A model generated the notes under the pieces. That model made no database searches. It was not told the DNA's origin and was given only the letters and a program-made list of their open reading frames with translations. Shown here in pieces: positions 1 to 10,098 of a stretch of DNA of 64,000 nucleotides (its first letter is position 1; every line of letters begins with the position of its first letter). Origin of the DNA: Enterovibrio baiacu (GTDB lineage: Bacteria > Pseudomonadota > Gammaproteobacteria > Enterobacterales > Vibrionaceae); the NCBI RefSeq assembly GCF_004120195.1, contig NZ_SCHN01000007.1, positions 310,001 to 374,000 of the forward strand, written 5' to 3'. Made by a program: the position numbers and the translations under genes.

Positions 1-158
1 TGTTCGATCAGATCGCACGCATCAACACGTTGACCATCAACACGACCAGCGATGCATGCTTTCGCAAGACCTGGGCCGATATCTAGCGCGACATCAAGAG
101 TAGAAACAGGGTTGTCAAAAGAACGTTGACTACCGTCAGGAAGAGTAATTACAGGCAT
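1..158 (-). CDS. thrS: Threonyl-tRNA synthetase, N-terminal fragment (cut by window edge)
   Basis: Only the first 52 codons lie in the window; the gene continues past the left edge. The protein begins [10 protein letters not shown] and reads on through [20 protein letters not shown] to ACDLIE, which matches the N-terminal TGS domain of bacterial ThrRS, from memory almost residue for residue with E. coli. ThrRS charges tRNA-Thr in the cytoplasm. The ATG at 158-156 is preceded by the Shine-Dalgarno-like TAGGA, itself just downstream of a tRNA-anticodon-like hairpin (separate entry), so translation is probably autoregulated. In E. coli thrS is followed by infC; that side is not visible here. Confidence 0.95.
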   Translation of the reverse strand, partial: MPVITLPDGSQRSFDNPVSTLDVALDIGPGLAKACIAGRVDGQRVDACDLIE

Positions 159-243
159 TGTTATGTCCTATTACAGTGGTGCTACACACGAAGTAGCACT
201 TGTTCATGAATTCTGTGCGCGGAAAAAGGCATTACCGCTGCAC
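159..243 (-). promoter_or_regulatory. thrS translational operator with tRNA-Thr anticodon mimic
   Basis: Read on the minus strand, bases 199-179 form a 7-bp stem (GTGCTAC/GTAGCAC) closing a seven-base loop TTCGTGT. The loop has the shape of an anticodon loop with CGT at the anticodon positions (190-188), the anticodon of tRNA-Thr(CGU), 30-32 bases upstream of the start codon. A second stem (243-240 plus 238-235 with 222-215, one bulged T) lies farther upstream, as domain 4 does in E. coli. In E. coli ThrRS binds such a leader and blocks ribosome binding. The hairpins are seen; the function is by analogy. Confidence 0.8.
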
Positions 244-658
244 TTGAAAAATACGCTCTCGTTGGTGCGGATTTTGTTACAAATCAAAATGTGAGCACCC
301 AAGCGAAGACAAGGATTGTACCCCCATTAATAGAGAACGCAACATCCATCACTTTGATTGCTACATGTTATGCGTACGCCATACCCCTGCACCTCTCTCC
401 TCTTCTTTATATAGGGTGCATCAAACCCATACTTTCTCGCACTGGCGGTCTTAGTTATCCAGTGACTATTCACTTTATGCCTCTGGCTTCATACCCCATT
501 CACACACTAAACCTCCGTGAATTGCACCAACGTCTAATTTTGCTACCTCGATGCACAGTTTGCGTGACATTAGGTTTTGGCATTCAGTCAACAAAGCACG
601 AGATAGATATATAACTCAGTGATTTAGCAATCTCTAAATCTTTTTAAGTAGCTAGGCC
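244..658. other. Intergenic stretch upstream of thrS
   Basis: This holds the upstream leader or promoter of thrS on the minus strand. A 107-codon open frame on the plus strand (291-614) has no ribosome binding site and a composition unlike a protein (scattered Cys, Pro, Tyr, His), so I do not call it. Otherwise nothing recognisable. Confidence 0.5.
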
Positions 659-847
659 ATGCGCGTTACATACGCAGTACGGCTCTATGCAGCAAAGCTG
701 ACGAGCGAAACGACGGACAGGTTCATCGCTCAATCAAAAGAGTTTGCAAGACGTTTAGATATCTCACGGCAGTGGGATAGACGCATTTTGACGGATTGCA
801 TTCAAACGGTCTCGAAAAAAGCAGTACGAGACATTTATGGAAAGTGA
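659..847 (+). CDS. Possible 62-residue basic protein, unrecognised
   Basis: A short frame coding 62 residues, rich in Arg, Lys and Thr and ending ...SKKAVRDIYGK. It stops 32 bases before the well-supported gene at 880, so it could be the first gene of a two-gene unit. Against it: the only purine-rich sequence before the ATG (TAGG) sits two bases away, too close for a normal ribosome binding site, and I recognise no domain. It may be a remnant or a chance frame. Confidence 0.25.
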   Translation: MRVTYAVRLYAAKLTSETTDRFIAQSKEFARRLDISRQWDRRILTDCIQTVSKKAVRDIYGK

Positions 848-879
848 AATAACTTCACAGTAAAAAAAGGAAGAACATC

Positions 880-1731
880 ATGGGATGGTTTACAGATATC
901 TTTAAAGGCATTGGCGATGCAATTAGCGCAGTAGGTGATGCAATTTCTACCGCAGTAACAACCGTAGCAAATGCAGTCAGCACCGCAGTGAGCGCTGTGG
1001 ATGAGTTCATCAGTGACGTGGGTGATAAGATCGCCGAGGTCACGGCAGACATCCCCATAATCAATGGCATTACCGCAGCGGTTGCCACGGTCGTTGACGG
1101 TGTCACTGACGCCGCTGAAATCGTTACTCACCACTTTATGATGAACGTTGCTCAAGTTGGCCAAGCTGTTGGTACTGTTGTATCAACGACTGGCGAAGTG
1201 GTTGATGCAGCAATCGAAGGTCATGCTGAGTGCATTCCAGATATCATCAAGGAAGGCGTTGGCGAGATTGTTGAAACCGCGGAAGAACATATCGCGATGC
1301 ACCTAGAGCACGACATTGAGTTGCTACAGATCCCAATTGACATGGTTTCTGAAGCGTCGAGTGAATTACTCACAGGTATCATTGGTCACAATCACATTTC
1401 TCAGGCTCCGCTACTTTTAGATGATGCTCAAAGCTTTGTGTTCGATAACCTAACTGATCACATCGTTGATCCTGCAATGGAAGCGTGGGAAACAGCAAAC
1501 AACCATGTATTTGGCAACACAGTAGACGGCCTATCACATGCAGAAATGGGCATGGGTTGGCTAACTGACCACGGTACTGAACATGGTGGTGGCCATGGTA
1601 CGGATACCGGTCATGGTTCAGGTCATGGTTCAGGTCATGGTACGGATATGGGCCACGGCACTGACCATGGAACAGCCTGTGGTTGTGGCGACACAACAAT
1701 GCCAGCAGCTGACGAGTTTATGTGGGTTTAA
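880..1731 (+). CDS. Unrecognised 283-residue protein with periodic His/Gly C-terminal tail
   Basis: Start supported by AAGGAAG six bases before the ATG. Three parts are visible. Residues 1-115 are an Ala/Val/Thr-rich helical region with repeating DAIS.V and TAV..V patterns (amphipathic, no signal peptide). Residues 116-228 are an acidic helical middle part. Residues 231-264 carry eight histidines at spacings 4-4-6-4-4-6-4, embedded in Gly/Thr/Ser/Asp. Then come a CGCG cysteine pair (C267, C269) and an acidic end. The tail is coded partly by a 12-base tandem repeat (1609-1644). Such tails often bind Ni, Zn or Cu, but no family is recognised. It could be a metal-storage, surface or membrane-active protein. 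Transcription ends at the hairpin at 1771. Confidence 0.75.
   Translation: MGWFTDIFKGIGDAISAVGDAISTAVTTVANAVSTAVSAVDEFISDVGDKIAEVTADIPIINGITAAVATVVDGVTDAAEIVTHHFMMNVAQVGQAVGTVVSTTGEVVDAAIEGHAECIPDIIKEGVGEIVETAEEHIAMHLEHDIELLQIPIDMVSEASSELLTGIIGHNHISQAPLLLDDAQSFVFDNLTDHIVDPAMEAWETANNHVFGNTVDGLSHAEMGMGWLTDHGTEHGGGHGTDTGHGSGHGSGHGTDMGHGTDHGTACGCGDTTMPAADEFMWV
1609..1644 (+). repeat. 12-base tandem repeat coding the GHGS units
   Basis: GGTCATGGTTCA occurs twice in tandem (1609-1632), followed by a third copy diverged at its last three bases (1633-1644). It encodes the GHGS/GHGT units of the histidine tail, so the tail probably grew by in-frame repeat expansion. Confidence 0.8.
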
Positions 1732-1770
1732 TCCCGCTACCCTTTAACTGTACGCAATAAATGAAACAAT

Positions 1771-1797
1771 GCCGCAGAGTCTCTCTGCGGCATTTTT
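1771..1797 (+). terminator. Intrinsic terminator
   Basis: GCCGCAGAG, three-base loop, CTCTGCGGC, then ATTTTT. Perfect 9-bp stem, 39 bases after the stop of the His-tail protein. Confidence 0.9.
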
Positions 1798-1987
1798 CGT
1801 TTGTCAGCTAGCGAGTAGTTCATCTGTTGGATGAAAAGGCGCCACTCTCAGCCTGCATCAACAAAAAAGTGAACCAATGCGAAACTGGTGGCGTAATAAG
1901 AAGTGATGTTGCAATGCTGTAGGTTCAGGCCTCATCGGCACCCGTCGATAGGCCTGCTTTTTCCCGACATCGAACATCGTTGTAACC

Positions 1988-3238
1988 TCAAAGCCCCACG
2001 CAATTCGCGTAAAATGTCGTTGTTGCTGGCCAATCCGAAAACACGCCGACAACACCCACATCATTTGCAAGCACATCGAGAACCGTTAGCACGTCGCCGT
2101 CATTGTTAATCGCATCTTTAACAGATTGATAATACCAACCACCACCGTTTGCCAAAGAGCCCGACCGCTCCAATGTCCAACTGATAACGTTTATATCTGC
2201 TTGCTTCGCATGTTCCGCATAGTCAGAGGCAACAATGTCCCCCGCTTTATTCAGACTGAGTAATGCAAACTGCGGTGGAGAAATGTATTTCACCCCCTTC
2301 TCTGACAACGCCTTCATTTCCTTTAAGGACGATTTCCAATTCCGCTGTTTGTATACGCGCGCATCCAAATACACAGCCTGCTCACCAAATGTGGGCTCAT
2401 TCTCGATCCAGTAGGTAACATCATCAAGATTAAATGATTGTGGGAAGACATTTTCAGCGGAGACACCCGCGGCTTTATATTCATCGATCATTTTCTGCGC
2501 ATAATCCGCTTGGCTAAACCCATCAAACGGCATTGAGACCTTTGGCACTTTAAGTTCAGGCGTCATTTTTACCCCCAATGATTTGAGCAGTTCAATGCTC
2601 TCAGCATGCGTCATCAACGTACCACGACTGGCGTACAAGTCTGTTCTCCAACCCGGCGTACCTTTCATATAGGCTTCTACTGTTGTTGCCATTGGGTTTG
2701 CACCATCCATCTTCCCTTTTAACTGCTTAAATTCTTTAAGCGTTAAGTCTGATGTTCGGCATTCCACGTTTGCTTTTTTGCCTTTGCTGGGAACAGCTGG
2801 CGTGAATGGTACAGTGCATTTTGCCGCAAGTTCTGGGTGCGCAAGTATATCTGTCGTCATATGTAAATCGTTTTGGGAATGCCGACAAACGAGCGCTTTG
2901 TCTTTCGTGAATGTCACATCACATTCAACGATGCCCGCCCCCATTTGAGCAGCGGCAATGTAAGATTCTCGCGTATGTTCTGGAAACATCAGTGATGCGC
3001 CCCGATGCCCAATTGAGAAGTCACTCGCGCGCATTGGCATACCAATACATGCCTTGAGTTTTTCCTTCAGCGGGCCCTCATCCATGTCATTCACTAAAAA
3101 TGCAGGTCTTGGGCCTAACGTGATAACGGGATTTGTATCAAAGTGCGCATCGACAGAGGCATTGGGAGCGGTACTTTCAGCGGAAACAGTGCCAGACGTT
3201 ATTAAAGCCATCACACCTACGAGTTTTAGCAATTTCAT
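1988..3238 (-). CDS. Secreted glycerophosphodiester phosphodiesterase family protein
   Basis: 416 residues. A signal peptide ([20 protein letters not shown]) is followed by a GDPD-type TIM barrel: H78-R79-G80 in IGHRGA with PEHT after it, metal ligands E105 and D107 in ECDV, and H120 in CRHSQ. These are the family's catalytic and metal-binding positions. The enzyme hydrolyses glycerophosphodiesters (deacylated phospholipids) to sn-glycerol 3-phosphate and an alcohol, here probably in the periplasm or outside. AAGGAACT lies before the ATG. At 416 residues it is longer than the about 330-360 of GlpQ, with an insert around residues 130-200, so the exact substrate is open. It stands alone; no glp transporter is adjacent. 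Confidence 0.88.
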   Translation of the reverse strand: MKLLKLVGVMALITSGTVSAESTAPNASVDAHFDTNPVITLGPRPAFLVNDMDEGPLKEKLKACIGMPMRASDFSIGHRGASLMFPEHTRESYIAAAQMGAGIVECDVTFTKDKALVCRHSQNDLHMTTDILAHPELAAKCTVPFTPAVPSKGKKANVECRTSDLTLKEFKQLKGKMDGANPMATTVEAYMKGTPGWRTDLYASRGTLMTHAESIELLKSLGVKMTPELKVPKVSMPFDGFSQADYAQKMIDEYKAAGVSAENVFPQSFNLDDVTYWIENEPTFGEQAVYLDARVYKQRNWKSSLKEMKALSEKGVKYISPPQFALLSLNKAGDIVASDYAEHAKQADINVISWTLERSGSLANGGGWYYQSVKDAINNDGDVLTVLDVLANDVGVVGVFSDWPATTTFYANCVGL

Positions 3239-3482
3239 GAATCCAGTTCCTTGAATCTATCACTTCAACTATAAACGCCATGCAAAAAACACGGTTAAAG
3301 GAAGTGTGCGGATAAAGTGCGTCTCTCATCTTACTGTTTTATGTCGGTCTGATGTCTATTCACCAATGAGACGCACGACGCGTAATGTTTGAGCGCCAAC
3401 AGCCTCTCGAACTGAAAAGCGTCACAAATTGATGAGGTAATTATAGAGAGCCTTGATTTTCATAGTGCTTTGTCGCAACATT

Positions 3483-3492
3483 TGTATATACG
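3483..3492. promoter_or_regulatory. HutC operator upstream of hutC
   Basis: TGTATATACG lies 18 bases before the hutC start. It is one base from the perfect palindrome TGTATATACA found before hutI, and TGTA-N2-TACA is the known HutC recognition pattern. It suggests autorepression of hutC. Confidence 0.75.
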
Positions 3493-3510
3493 AATACATA
3501 GAGCACTCCT

Positions 3511-4215
3511 ATGACAAAGTCCCCGCGCTTCATGCAGATCAAAACCTATTTACTGGATAAAATTGAAAGCAAAGCATGGCCTGTTGGGCGTCGTATCCCA
3601 ACGGAAGCCGAGCTTTGCGAACAGTTTTCAGTGAGTCGAATGACGGTCAATAAAGCCGTCCGAGATTTAGTGAATGACGGTTTACTCGAGCGCACCCCAC
3701 GACTTGGCACATTTGTATGCCAGCGGAAAGCCGAATCCCCATTGATGGACATTCGAAATATCGCTGATGAGATAAAAGAGCGTGGGCAGGTTTATCACAG
3801 CGAAGTGTTGAGCCTAAAAGCCATCAAAGCGCCAGAGGATGTGGCAATGCGGCTTGGGATCATGTTGGGAGGTGACGTATACAAAAGCGACATCATACAT
3901 TTTGCCGACAACACCCCGCTACAATTGGAAGTGCGTTGGGTAAACCCTAACTATGCGCCAGATTACTTAGCGCAAGACTTCACCGACAAAACACCTAACC
4001 AATATCTGGTCGACAACTGCCCTTTATCCGCCATTGAGCACACGGTTGAAGCCATCATGCCCAATGAAGTGATCGCGCAGCAATTACAAATATCCGTCGA
4101 TCAGCCCTGCCTTCTCTTACATCGACGCACATGGAGCGGTGACCAATTGATCAGCGCAGCGTTACTCTACCACCCAGCAAATCGCTACAAGCTCAGCGCA
4201 CGCACCAGCTTATAA
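3511..4215 (+). CDS. hutC: Histidine utilisation repressor HutC (GntR family)
   Basis: 234 residues: an N-terminal winged helix (about 1-70, with PTEAELCEQFSVSRMTVNKAVRDL, typical GntR) and a UTRA effector domain (about 90-230). HutC represses hut genes and is released by urocanate, the first product of histidine breakdown. It is placed upstream of, and codirectional with, hutIGUH but separated by 258 bases that contain a second promoter and operator, so it has its own transcript. The ribosome binding site is weak (GAGCACTCCT), in keeping with a low-level repressor. Confidence 0.93.
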   Translation: MTKSPRFMQIKTYLLDKIESKAWPVGRRIPTEAELCEQFSVSRMTVNKAVRDLVNDGLLERTPRLGTFVCQRKAESPLMDIRNIADEIKERGQVYHSEVLSLKAIKAPEDVAMRLGIMLGGDVYKSDIIHFADNTPLQLEVRWVNPNYAPDYLAQDFTDKTPNQYLVDNCPLSAIEHTVEAIMPNEVIAQQLQISVDQPCLLLHRRTWSGDQLISAALLYHPANRYKLSARTSL

Positions 4216-4263
4216 CGTCATCGGGCAGATCGAGCACACCTTCCTCAAGCACATCTAACCATT

Positions 4264-4292
4264 GCGTTAGTGCGTTAGTGCGTTAGTGCGTT
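4264..4292 (+). repeat. GCGTTAGT octanucleotide repeat
   Basis: Three perfect tandem copies of GCGTTAGT plus a partial fourth, between hutC and the hutI promoter. No coding frame runs through it. Confidence 0.8.
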
Positions 4293-4417
4293 TACGAGGA
4301 CTTTGGTAACTAGCGCCACGCCCTGCCAATCCCTTTTTTTGGTGCTTTCCAAACGGCAAAAATCGGGTGCGGCCACGTTAATTTACACCTTTGCTCACAA
4401 CTCAATCATCTAGCCTC

Positions 4418-4458
4418 TTGAAAACGTCAGCTCATTTGACTATACATTTGTATATACA
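4418..4458 (+). promoter_or_regulatory. hutIGUH promoter with overlapping HutC operator
   Basis: A TTGAAA box (4418-4423), a 17-base spacer and TATACA (4441-4446) make a near-consensus promoter. Immediately downstream, 4449-4458 is the perfect palindrome TGTATATACA, covering the expected transcription start. Repressor bound there would block initiation of the hut operon. Confidence 0.8.
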
Positions 4459-4473
4459 TTAAAGAGGCGTGTT

Positions 4474-5682
4474 ATGAAAAGGATGTTCACCGACTGTCGG
4501 TTGGTGTCGATGCACACGAGCATCGAACATACAGGTGGTTTTCAGGTTGTTGAAAACGCAATGATAGCGGTAGAAAACGGCGTTATCTCGACGGTGGGTA
4601 CAAATTTGCCTACCGACGGATTCGAATGCCTCTCTATGGCGCACCGACTCGTTACGCCAGGGTTCATTGATTCACACACCCACCTAGTCTTCGCAGGCGA
4701 TCGCGCGACAGAGTTTGAACAACGACTCAACGGCGCGTCTTACCAAGATATCGCCAAACAAGGTGGAGGGATCCTTTCAACCGTTGCTGCAACGCGCAAA
4801 GCCTCCATGGAACACCTTATCGAACTCGCGGTTCCTCGCGCACAGTCGTTAGTTAGTGACGGTGTCACAACCATTGAAGTCAAGAGTGGATATGGCCTCA
4901 CGGTCGCTGATGAACTGAAAATGCTACGTGCTGCCAATGCAATCTCACAGCATGTTGACGTTAATATCACCACCACATTGTTAGGGGCGCATGCGCTTCC
5001 ACCGGAATATCAACATAACGCCGAAGCCTATATCGACCTTGTCTGCAACGAAATGATCCCTGCGGCAGCAGAGGAAAACCTCGCTGACGCCGTCGATGTA
5101 TTTTGTGAAACCATGGCATTCACGCCAGCACAAATGGCACGTGTATTTGATACCGCCCTTAAACATGGGCTGCGCATTAAAGGTCATACCGAACAATTAT
5201 CAAACCAAGGCGGCAGTGCATTGGCCGCCAGCATGGGCGCAGTGTCCGTTGATCATATTGAGTACCTCGATGACATCGGCGTTAAAACACTGGCTGAACA
5301 CGGCACAGTTGCCACATTGCTTCCAGGCGCGTTCTATTTCTTACGAGAAACACAAATGCCGCCCATTGATTTACTTCGTGCCAATCACGTTCCTATGGCC
5401 GTCGCGACAGATTTCAATCCAGGTACGTCCCCTTTTGCTCGTCTTACATTGATGATGAACATGGCTTCTACCTTATTTGGGCTAACCACCAAAGAGACCC
5501 TCTATGGCGTGACAAGACACGCAGCGCAAGCCGTTGGCATGTTAACGAAAGGACAAATAGCAGCAGGATTTGATGCTGACTTTGCCGTTTGGGATGTTCA
5601 AACGCCCGCAGCGCTCAGTTACCAAATTGGCCTTTCCCCGCTTCACGCGCGCTATCTGAAAGGGGTGAAAGCCAATGATTGA
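4474..5682 (+). CDS. hutI: Imidazolonepropionase
   Basis: 402 residues, the usual length. It hydrolyses 4-imidazolone-5-propanoate to N-formimidoyl-L-glutamate, step 3 of histidine breakdown, in the cytoplasm. Amidohydrolase fold with the metal-binding [13 protein letters not shown] motif near residue 70, a GHTEQ motif in the middle, and [10 protein letters not shown] near the C-terminus. AGAGG precedes the ATG. It is the first gene of the hut operon; its end overlaps the hutG start by 8 bases (ATGATTGA), indicating translational coupling. Confidence 0.96.
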   Translation: MKRMFTDCRLVSMHTSIEHTGGFQVVENAMIAVENGVISTVGTNLPTDGFECLSMAHRLVTPGFIDSHTHLVFAGDRATEFEQRLNGASYQDIAKQGGGILSTVAATRKASMEHLIELAVPRAQSLVSDGVTTIEVKSGYGLTVADELKMLRAANAISQHVDVNITTTLLGAHALPPEYQHNAEAYIDLVCNEMIPAAAEENLADAVDVFCETMAFTPAQMARVFDTALKHGLRIKGHTEQLSNQGGSALAASMGAVSVDHIEYLDDIGVKTLAEHGTVATLLPGAFYFLRETQMPPIDLLRANHVPMAVATDFNPGTSPFARLTLMMNMASTLFGLTTKETLYGVTRHAAQAVGMLTKGQIAAGFDADFAVWDVQTPAALSYQIGLSPLHARYLKGVKAND

Positions 5683-6688
5683 TAAACACCTATGGCAAGG
5701 CCGCATTGATGATGAAGACGGCGAACTGGGTCTGCGCTTTCACCAAAAAGTACAGTCTATTGAAGAGGCCGAAACAACAGGCGTTATGCTGATCGGCTAT
5801 GCGTGTGATGAAGGTGTCATGCGCAATAAAGGCCGCATTGGCGCGAAAAACGCCCCCTCAGCGATCAGAAAGATGCTCGCCAACCTCCCGTGGCATCACA
5901 ATAATCTGAATCTCTTTGATGCAGGCGATATAAGTTGCCACGACAACAACCTCGCACATGCGCAAGAACGCCTTGCGGCACTGGTTCAAAACGCACTCGT
6001 GAACCATCACTTTCCGGTTGTTCTCGGCGGCGGTCACGATGTGGCGTGGGGAAGTTTCCAAGGTTTAGCCAATCACTATGCCAAGGGCGAAATACGCACC
6101 CCACCACGTATTGGCATCATTAACTTCGATGCGCATTTTGACTTAAGGACGCCCTCAGGTTCGTCTTTGAACGGCAGTTCGGGCACACCCTTTTCACAAA
6201 TTGCAGAATATTGCCAAACCCATGCTTGGCCTTTTCACTATGCCTGCATTGGCGTAAGCCGAGCGAGCAACACCCACGCTTTGTTTAATAAAGCGGAAAC
6301 ACTCAATGTGCTTACCATTGAAGACATTGCCTGTCAGCCTGATCACTTTAGCGAGATATCTGAAACACTCGCTGCGTTTATGGCAGATCTAGATGCGCTG
6401 TATCTAACCATCGATCTGGATGTGTTCCCTGCCAGCATTGCTCCCGGTGTCAGCGCGCCCGCGACACATGGCGTCGATTATGCGCTGGTTGAGCGGCTTA
6501 TTCGATTGATCTGCAACGCCAGTGACGAACACGGAAACCGAAAACTCAAACTCGCGGACATTGCCGAGTTAAACCCTCTCTTTGATATAGACAACCATAC
6601 CGCACGATTGGCTGCACGCCTTGTATGGACCATAACACGCAGCCTATCAGAACCCCCACGCCACATTGCAAAAGGAGTCATGCGATGA
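5675..6688 (+). CDS. hutG: Formimidoylglutamase
   Basis: 337 residues of the arginase/ureohydrolase fold, splitting N-formimidoyl-L-glutamate into glutamate and formamide. The Mn-binding motifs are present: [14 protein letters not shown] and TIDLDVF. The operon therefore uses the one-step formamide route rather than the deiminase plus formylglutamate deformylase route, since no hutF is present here. It overlaps hutI by 8 bases and hutU by 4 bases. Confidence 0.96.
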   Translation: MIDKHLWQGRIDDEDGELGLRFHQKVQSIEEAETTGVMLIGYACDEGVMRNKGRIGAKNAPSAIRKMLANLPWHHNNLNLFDAGDISCHDNNLAHAQERLAALVQNALVNHHFPVVLGGGHDVAWGSFQGLANHYAKGEIRTPPRIGIINFDAHFDLRTPSGSSLNGSSGTPFSQIAEYCQTHAWPFHYACIGVSRASNTHALFNKAETLNVLTIEDIACQPDHFSEISETLAAFMADLDALYLTIDLDVFPASIAPGVSAPATHGVDYALVERLIRLICNASDEHGNRKLKLADIAELNPLFDIDNHTARLAARLVWTITRSLSEPPRHIAKGVMR

Positions 6689-8379
6689 CCGATCCTCGAT
6701 TAGATTTAGCGCGCGAACTTGCCGCCCCAAGAGGCACAACATTGAACGCGAAATCTTGGCTTACCGAAGCCCCGCTTCGCATGTTGATGAACAATCTACA
6801 CCCTGATGTGGCAGAACATCCCCATGCCTTGGTGGTGTATGGCGGCATTGGTCGTGCAGCGCGAAACTGGCAGTGTTTTGACAAGATTGTCGAAGTGCTT
6901 AAACGCCTTGAAGACGACCAAACCTTGTTGGTGCAATCGGGCAAGCCCGTTGGCGTATTCCCAACACACAAAGATGCGCCGCGTGTGTTGATCGCAAACT
7001 CGAACTTGGTGCCACATTGGGCAAACTGGGAACACTTTAACGAGCTCGATAAACAAGGGCTGATGATGTACGGGCAGATGACGGCTGGCAGCTGGATATA
7101 CATAGGCTCACAGGGCATCGTTCAAGGCACGTATGAAACCTTTGTTGCCGTCGCCAAAAAGCACTTTAATGGCGAAGCAAAGAATCGCTGGGTACTGACA
7201 GGCGGTCTTGGCGGAATGGGGGGTGCACAGCCCCTCGCCGCGACCATGGCGGGCTTTTCAATGATCGCCGTTGAATGCGACGAAAGCCGCATCGATTACC
7301 GATTACGCACGGGATACGTCGACAAAAAAGCCACAGGGCTCGATGAAGCATTAGCGATGCTGCACGCTGCCAATGATGAAGGCAAACCGGTGTCGATTGG
7401 CTTGCTTGGCAATGCCGCAGACATATTTGCAGAATTGGTGAAACGCGGTATCACACCCGACGTGGTCACAGACCAAACCTCAGCGCACGATCCACTCAAT
7501 GGCTACCTGCCACAAGGTTGGACACTTGAAGACGCCAATGATCGAAGAAAAGAAGACGAAGCGTCTGTTGTCAGCGCGGCCAAAGCCTCCATGGCAACGC
7601 AAGTGAAGGCCATGTTAACGCTACAAACGCGCGGCGCAGCAACCCTCGACTATGGCAATAACATCCGCCAAATGGCGCTGGAAATGGGCGTAGAAAATGC
7701 CTTTGATTTCCCCGGGTTCGTGCCCGCGTATATCCGCCCCCTTTTCTGCCAAGGTATCGGCCCGTTCCGCTGGGCTGCCTTGTCGGGGGATCCGGAAGAC
7801 ATCTACAAAACCGACCAAAAAGTCAAAGAGCTCATTCCAGATAACCCTCATCTTCACAATTGGTTAGACATGGCTCGCGAACGTATTCAATTCCAAGGGT
7901 TACCTGCGCGAATCTGCTGGGTGGGCCTTAAAGATCGCGCGCGTTTGGGTCTAGCCTTTAATGAGATGGTGAAAAACGGCGAACTCAAAGCCCCCATCGT
8001 GATTGGACGCGATCATTTAGATTCCGGATCAGTTGCCAGCCCTAACCGTGAAACCGAAGGCATGATGGACGGCTCCGATGCCGTGTCCGATTGGCCGTTG
8101 TTAAATGCCCTGCTTAACACAGCATCCGGCGCGACGTGGGTATCTCTGCATCATGGTGGCGGTGTCGGCATGGGCTTTTCACAGCATTCAGGTGTCGTGA
8201 TTGTCTGTGACGGAACAGAAGACGCAGCACGACGTGTGGGACGAGTACTGCATAACGACCCCGCCACTGGCGTCATGCGCCACGCTGACGCAGGGTACGG
8301 CATCGCCATCAATTGTGCCAAAGAACAGCAATTGGATTTGCCGTTGCTAGATATTCCAAATGTACCGGTGAAAAAGTGA
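6685..8379 (+). CDS. hutU: Urocanate hydratase
   Basis: 564 residues with the start [21 protein letters not shown] at 6685. The frame is open further upstream, but this ATG follows AAAGGAGT at normal spacing and overlaps the hutG stop in ATGA. The enzyme converts urocanate to imidazolonepropionate using tightly bound NAD+. Glycine-rich NAD segments ([25 protein letters not shown]) and the [14 protein letters not shown] segment are typical of the family. Full length, no interruption. Confidence 0.96.
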   Translation: MTDPRLDLARELAAPRGTTLNAKSWLTEAPLRMLMNNLHPDVAEHPHALVVYGGIGRAARNWQCFDKIVEVLKRLEDDQTLLVQSGKPVGVFPTHKDAPRVLIANSNLVPHWANWEHFNELDKQGLMMYGQMTAGSWIYIGSQGIVQGTYETFVAVAKKHFNGEAKNRWVLTGGLGGMGGAQPLAATMAGFSMIAVECDESRIDYRLRTGYVDKKATGLDEALAMLHAANDEGKPVSIGLLGNAADIFAELVKRGITPDVVTDQTSAHDPLNGYLPQGWTLEDANDRRKEDEASVVSAAKASMATQVKAMLTLQTRGAATLDYGNNIRQMALEMGVENAFDFPGFVPAYIRPLFCQGIGPFRWAALSGDPEDIYKTDQKVKELIPDNPHLHNWLDMARERIQFQGLPARICWVGLKDRARLGLAFNEMVKNGELKAPIVIGRDHLDSGSVASPNRETEGMMDGSDAVSDWPLLNALLNTASGATWVSLHHGGGVGMGFSQHSGVVIVCDGTEDAARRVGRVLHNDPATGVMRHADAGYGIAINCAKEQQLDLPLLDIPNVPVKK

Positions 8380-8387
8380 GGATAAAC

Positions 8388-9935
8388 ATGGTCGAACTTT
8401 GCCTTCAACCTGGCGAATTGACGCTTAACCAATTGCGGAAAATCAGCCGCGAACCTGTCACCCTGACGTTTGCCGATCACGTTGAGCAAACCATGCAACC
8501 GAGCATCGACACCGTTGCCAAGGTGCTGGATGAAGGCCGCGTGGTGTACGGCATCAATACGGGATTTGGCTTACTCGCCAACACCCGCATTGAAAAAGAC
8601 GATTTGGAAACGTTACAACGTAGCATTGTGCTGTCCCACGCTGCAGGCATTGGCGAATTCATGGAAGACAAAACCGTCCGACTCATGATGGTGTTGAAAA
8701 TCAACGGACTTGCGCGCGGGTTTTCCGGCATCCGTTTTTCCGTGGTCGAAGCCATCGCCAAACTCGTTAATGCAGAAGTTTATCCGTGTATTCCAAAGAA
8801 AGGCTCGGTGGGTGCATCGGGTGATCTCGCCCCACTTGCGCACATGAGTACAGTGCTGCTTGGCGAAGGACAAGCCCGCCATAAAGGCGAGATTATCTCC
8901 GGCGCGATGGCACTCAAAATCGCCGGATTAGCACCTATTACACTCGGGCCAAAAGAAGGTCTGGCCTTACTGAACGGCACACAAGCCTCTACCGCATTTG
9001 CGTTAGAAGGATTGTTCTACGCGGAAGATCTTTATGCTTCAGCGGTGGCCTGTGGCTCGTTGTCTGTCGAAGCCGCGTTAGGAAGTCGACGCCCGTTTGA
9101 CCCACGCATTCACCAAGTGCGTGGTCATCAAACACAGATGGATGCAGCCGCCGCGTACCGTCACCTGCTTGGCGAATCGAGTGAAATTGGTGACAGCCAT
9201 CAAAAATGTGAAAAGGTGCAAGACCCTTACTCGTTGCGTTGCCAACCTCAAGTCATGGGCGCGTGCCTTGAGCAAATCCGCCAAGCAGCAAACGTGCTCG
9301 AAGTGGAAGCGAATGCGGTGTCAGATAACCCGCTTGTGTTTAGCGATGCAGACGACATTATTTCCGGGGGCAACTTCCATGCCGAACCTGTCGCGATGGC
9401 AGCCGACAACCTCGCGTTAGCCATCGCAGAAATCGGCAGCCTGTCTGAGCGAAGAATGGCGCTACTCATTGACAGCGGGCTCAGTAAATTACCGCCATTT
9501 TTGGTGGACAACGGCGGTGTTAACAGTGGCTTCATGATCGCGCAAGTCACCGCGGCGGCATTGGCGAGTGAAAACAAAACCCTCGCGCACCCAGCTTCTG
9601 TCGACAGCCTCCCCACCTCAGCAAACCAAGAAGACCACGTTTCGATGGCGACATTTGCGGGGCGGCGTTTGACAGAAATGGCGGCAAATACGCGCGGGAT
9701 ACTGGCGGTAGAATTGCTCGCTGCTTGTCAGGGCATTGATTTCAGAATCCCTCATAAAACATCGCCAAAACTCGAACAAATTAAGGCAGAGCTTCGTGGC
9801 CACGTGCCTTTCTATGATAAAGACCGCTACTTCGCACCAGACATTGAAAAAGCGAATTCTTACCTTTTAGAAGCGACACACAATAAGTATCTGCCAGACA
9901 AGCATTTACCTAGCATGTTGTCTCAAACGCGTTAA
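8388..9935 (+). CDS. hutH: Histidine ammonia-lyase
   Basis: 515 residues from [13 protein letters not shown] at 8388, preceded by GTGAGGA eight bases after the hutU stop; an in-frame upstream ATG inside hutU lacks a ribosome site. It deaminates L-histidine to urocanate, the first step of the pathway and the source of the HutC inducer. [16 protein letters not shown] carries the Ala-Ser-Gly that cyclises to the MIO electrophile. It is the last gene of the operon, which ends at the hairpin at 9947. The gene order hutI-G-U-H is the reverse of the reaction order. Confidence 0.96.
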   Translation: MVELCLQPGELTLNQLRKISREPVTLTFADHVEQTMQPSIDTVAKVLDEGRVVYGINTGFGLLANTRIEKDDLETLQRSIVLSHAAGIGEFMEDKTVRLMMVLKINGLARGFSGIRFSVVEAIAKLVNAEVYPCIPKKGSVGASGDLAPLAHMSTVLLGEGQARHKGEIISGAMALKIAGLAPITLGPKEGLALLNGTQASTAFALEGLFYAEDLYASAVACGSLSVEAALGSRRPFDPRIHQVRGHQTQMDAAAAYRHLLGESSEIGDSHQKCEKVQDPYSLRCQPQVMGACLEQIRQAANVLEVEANAVSDNPLVFSDADDIISGGNFHAEPVAMAADNLALAIAEIGSLSERRMALLIDSGLSKLPPFLVDNGGVNSGFMIAQVTAAALASENKTLAHPASVDSLPTSANQEDHVSMATFAGRRLTEMAANTRGILAVELLAACQGIDFRIPHKTSPKLEQIKAELRGHVPFYDKDRYFAPDIEKANSYLLEATHNKYLPDKHLPSMLSQTR

Positions 9936-9946
9936 ACCTCACACGA

Positions 9947-9981
9947 ATAAGCCTCTTGAATCTGGAGGCTTATCATATTTT
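9947..9981 (+). terminator. hut operon terminator
   Basis: ATAAGCCTC (9947-9955) and GAGGCTTAT (9965-9973), a perfect 9-bp stem, followed by CATATTTT. Confidence 0.75.
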
Positions 9982-10098
9982 GTACCAAAAGTGATGAAGG
10001 CCACATGGTTTGTGGTCTAGTCGCACTTTACTCTCGCAAGATTGCGCTACTATTTTGTTATCACACCATTTTGTTTGCCGACACGCAGAGGTAACCCT

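Noticed and set aside
291..614. 107-codon plus-strand open frame upstream of thrS
   Set aside because: No ribosome binding site, unprotein-like composition, overlaps the thrS leader and promoter region.
6625..6684. Upstream extension of hutU from an in-frame ATG
   Set aside because: It overlaps hutG coding sequence and lacks a ribosome site; the ATG at 6685 has AAAGGAGT at proper spacing.
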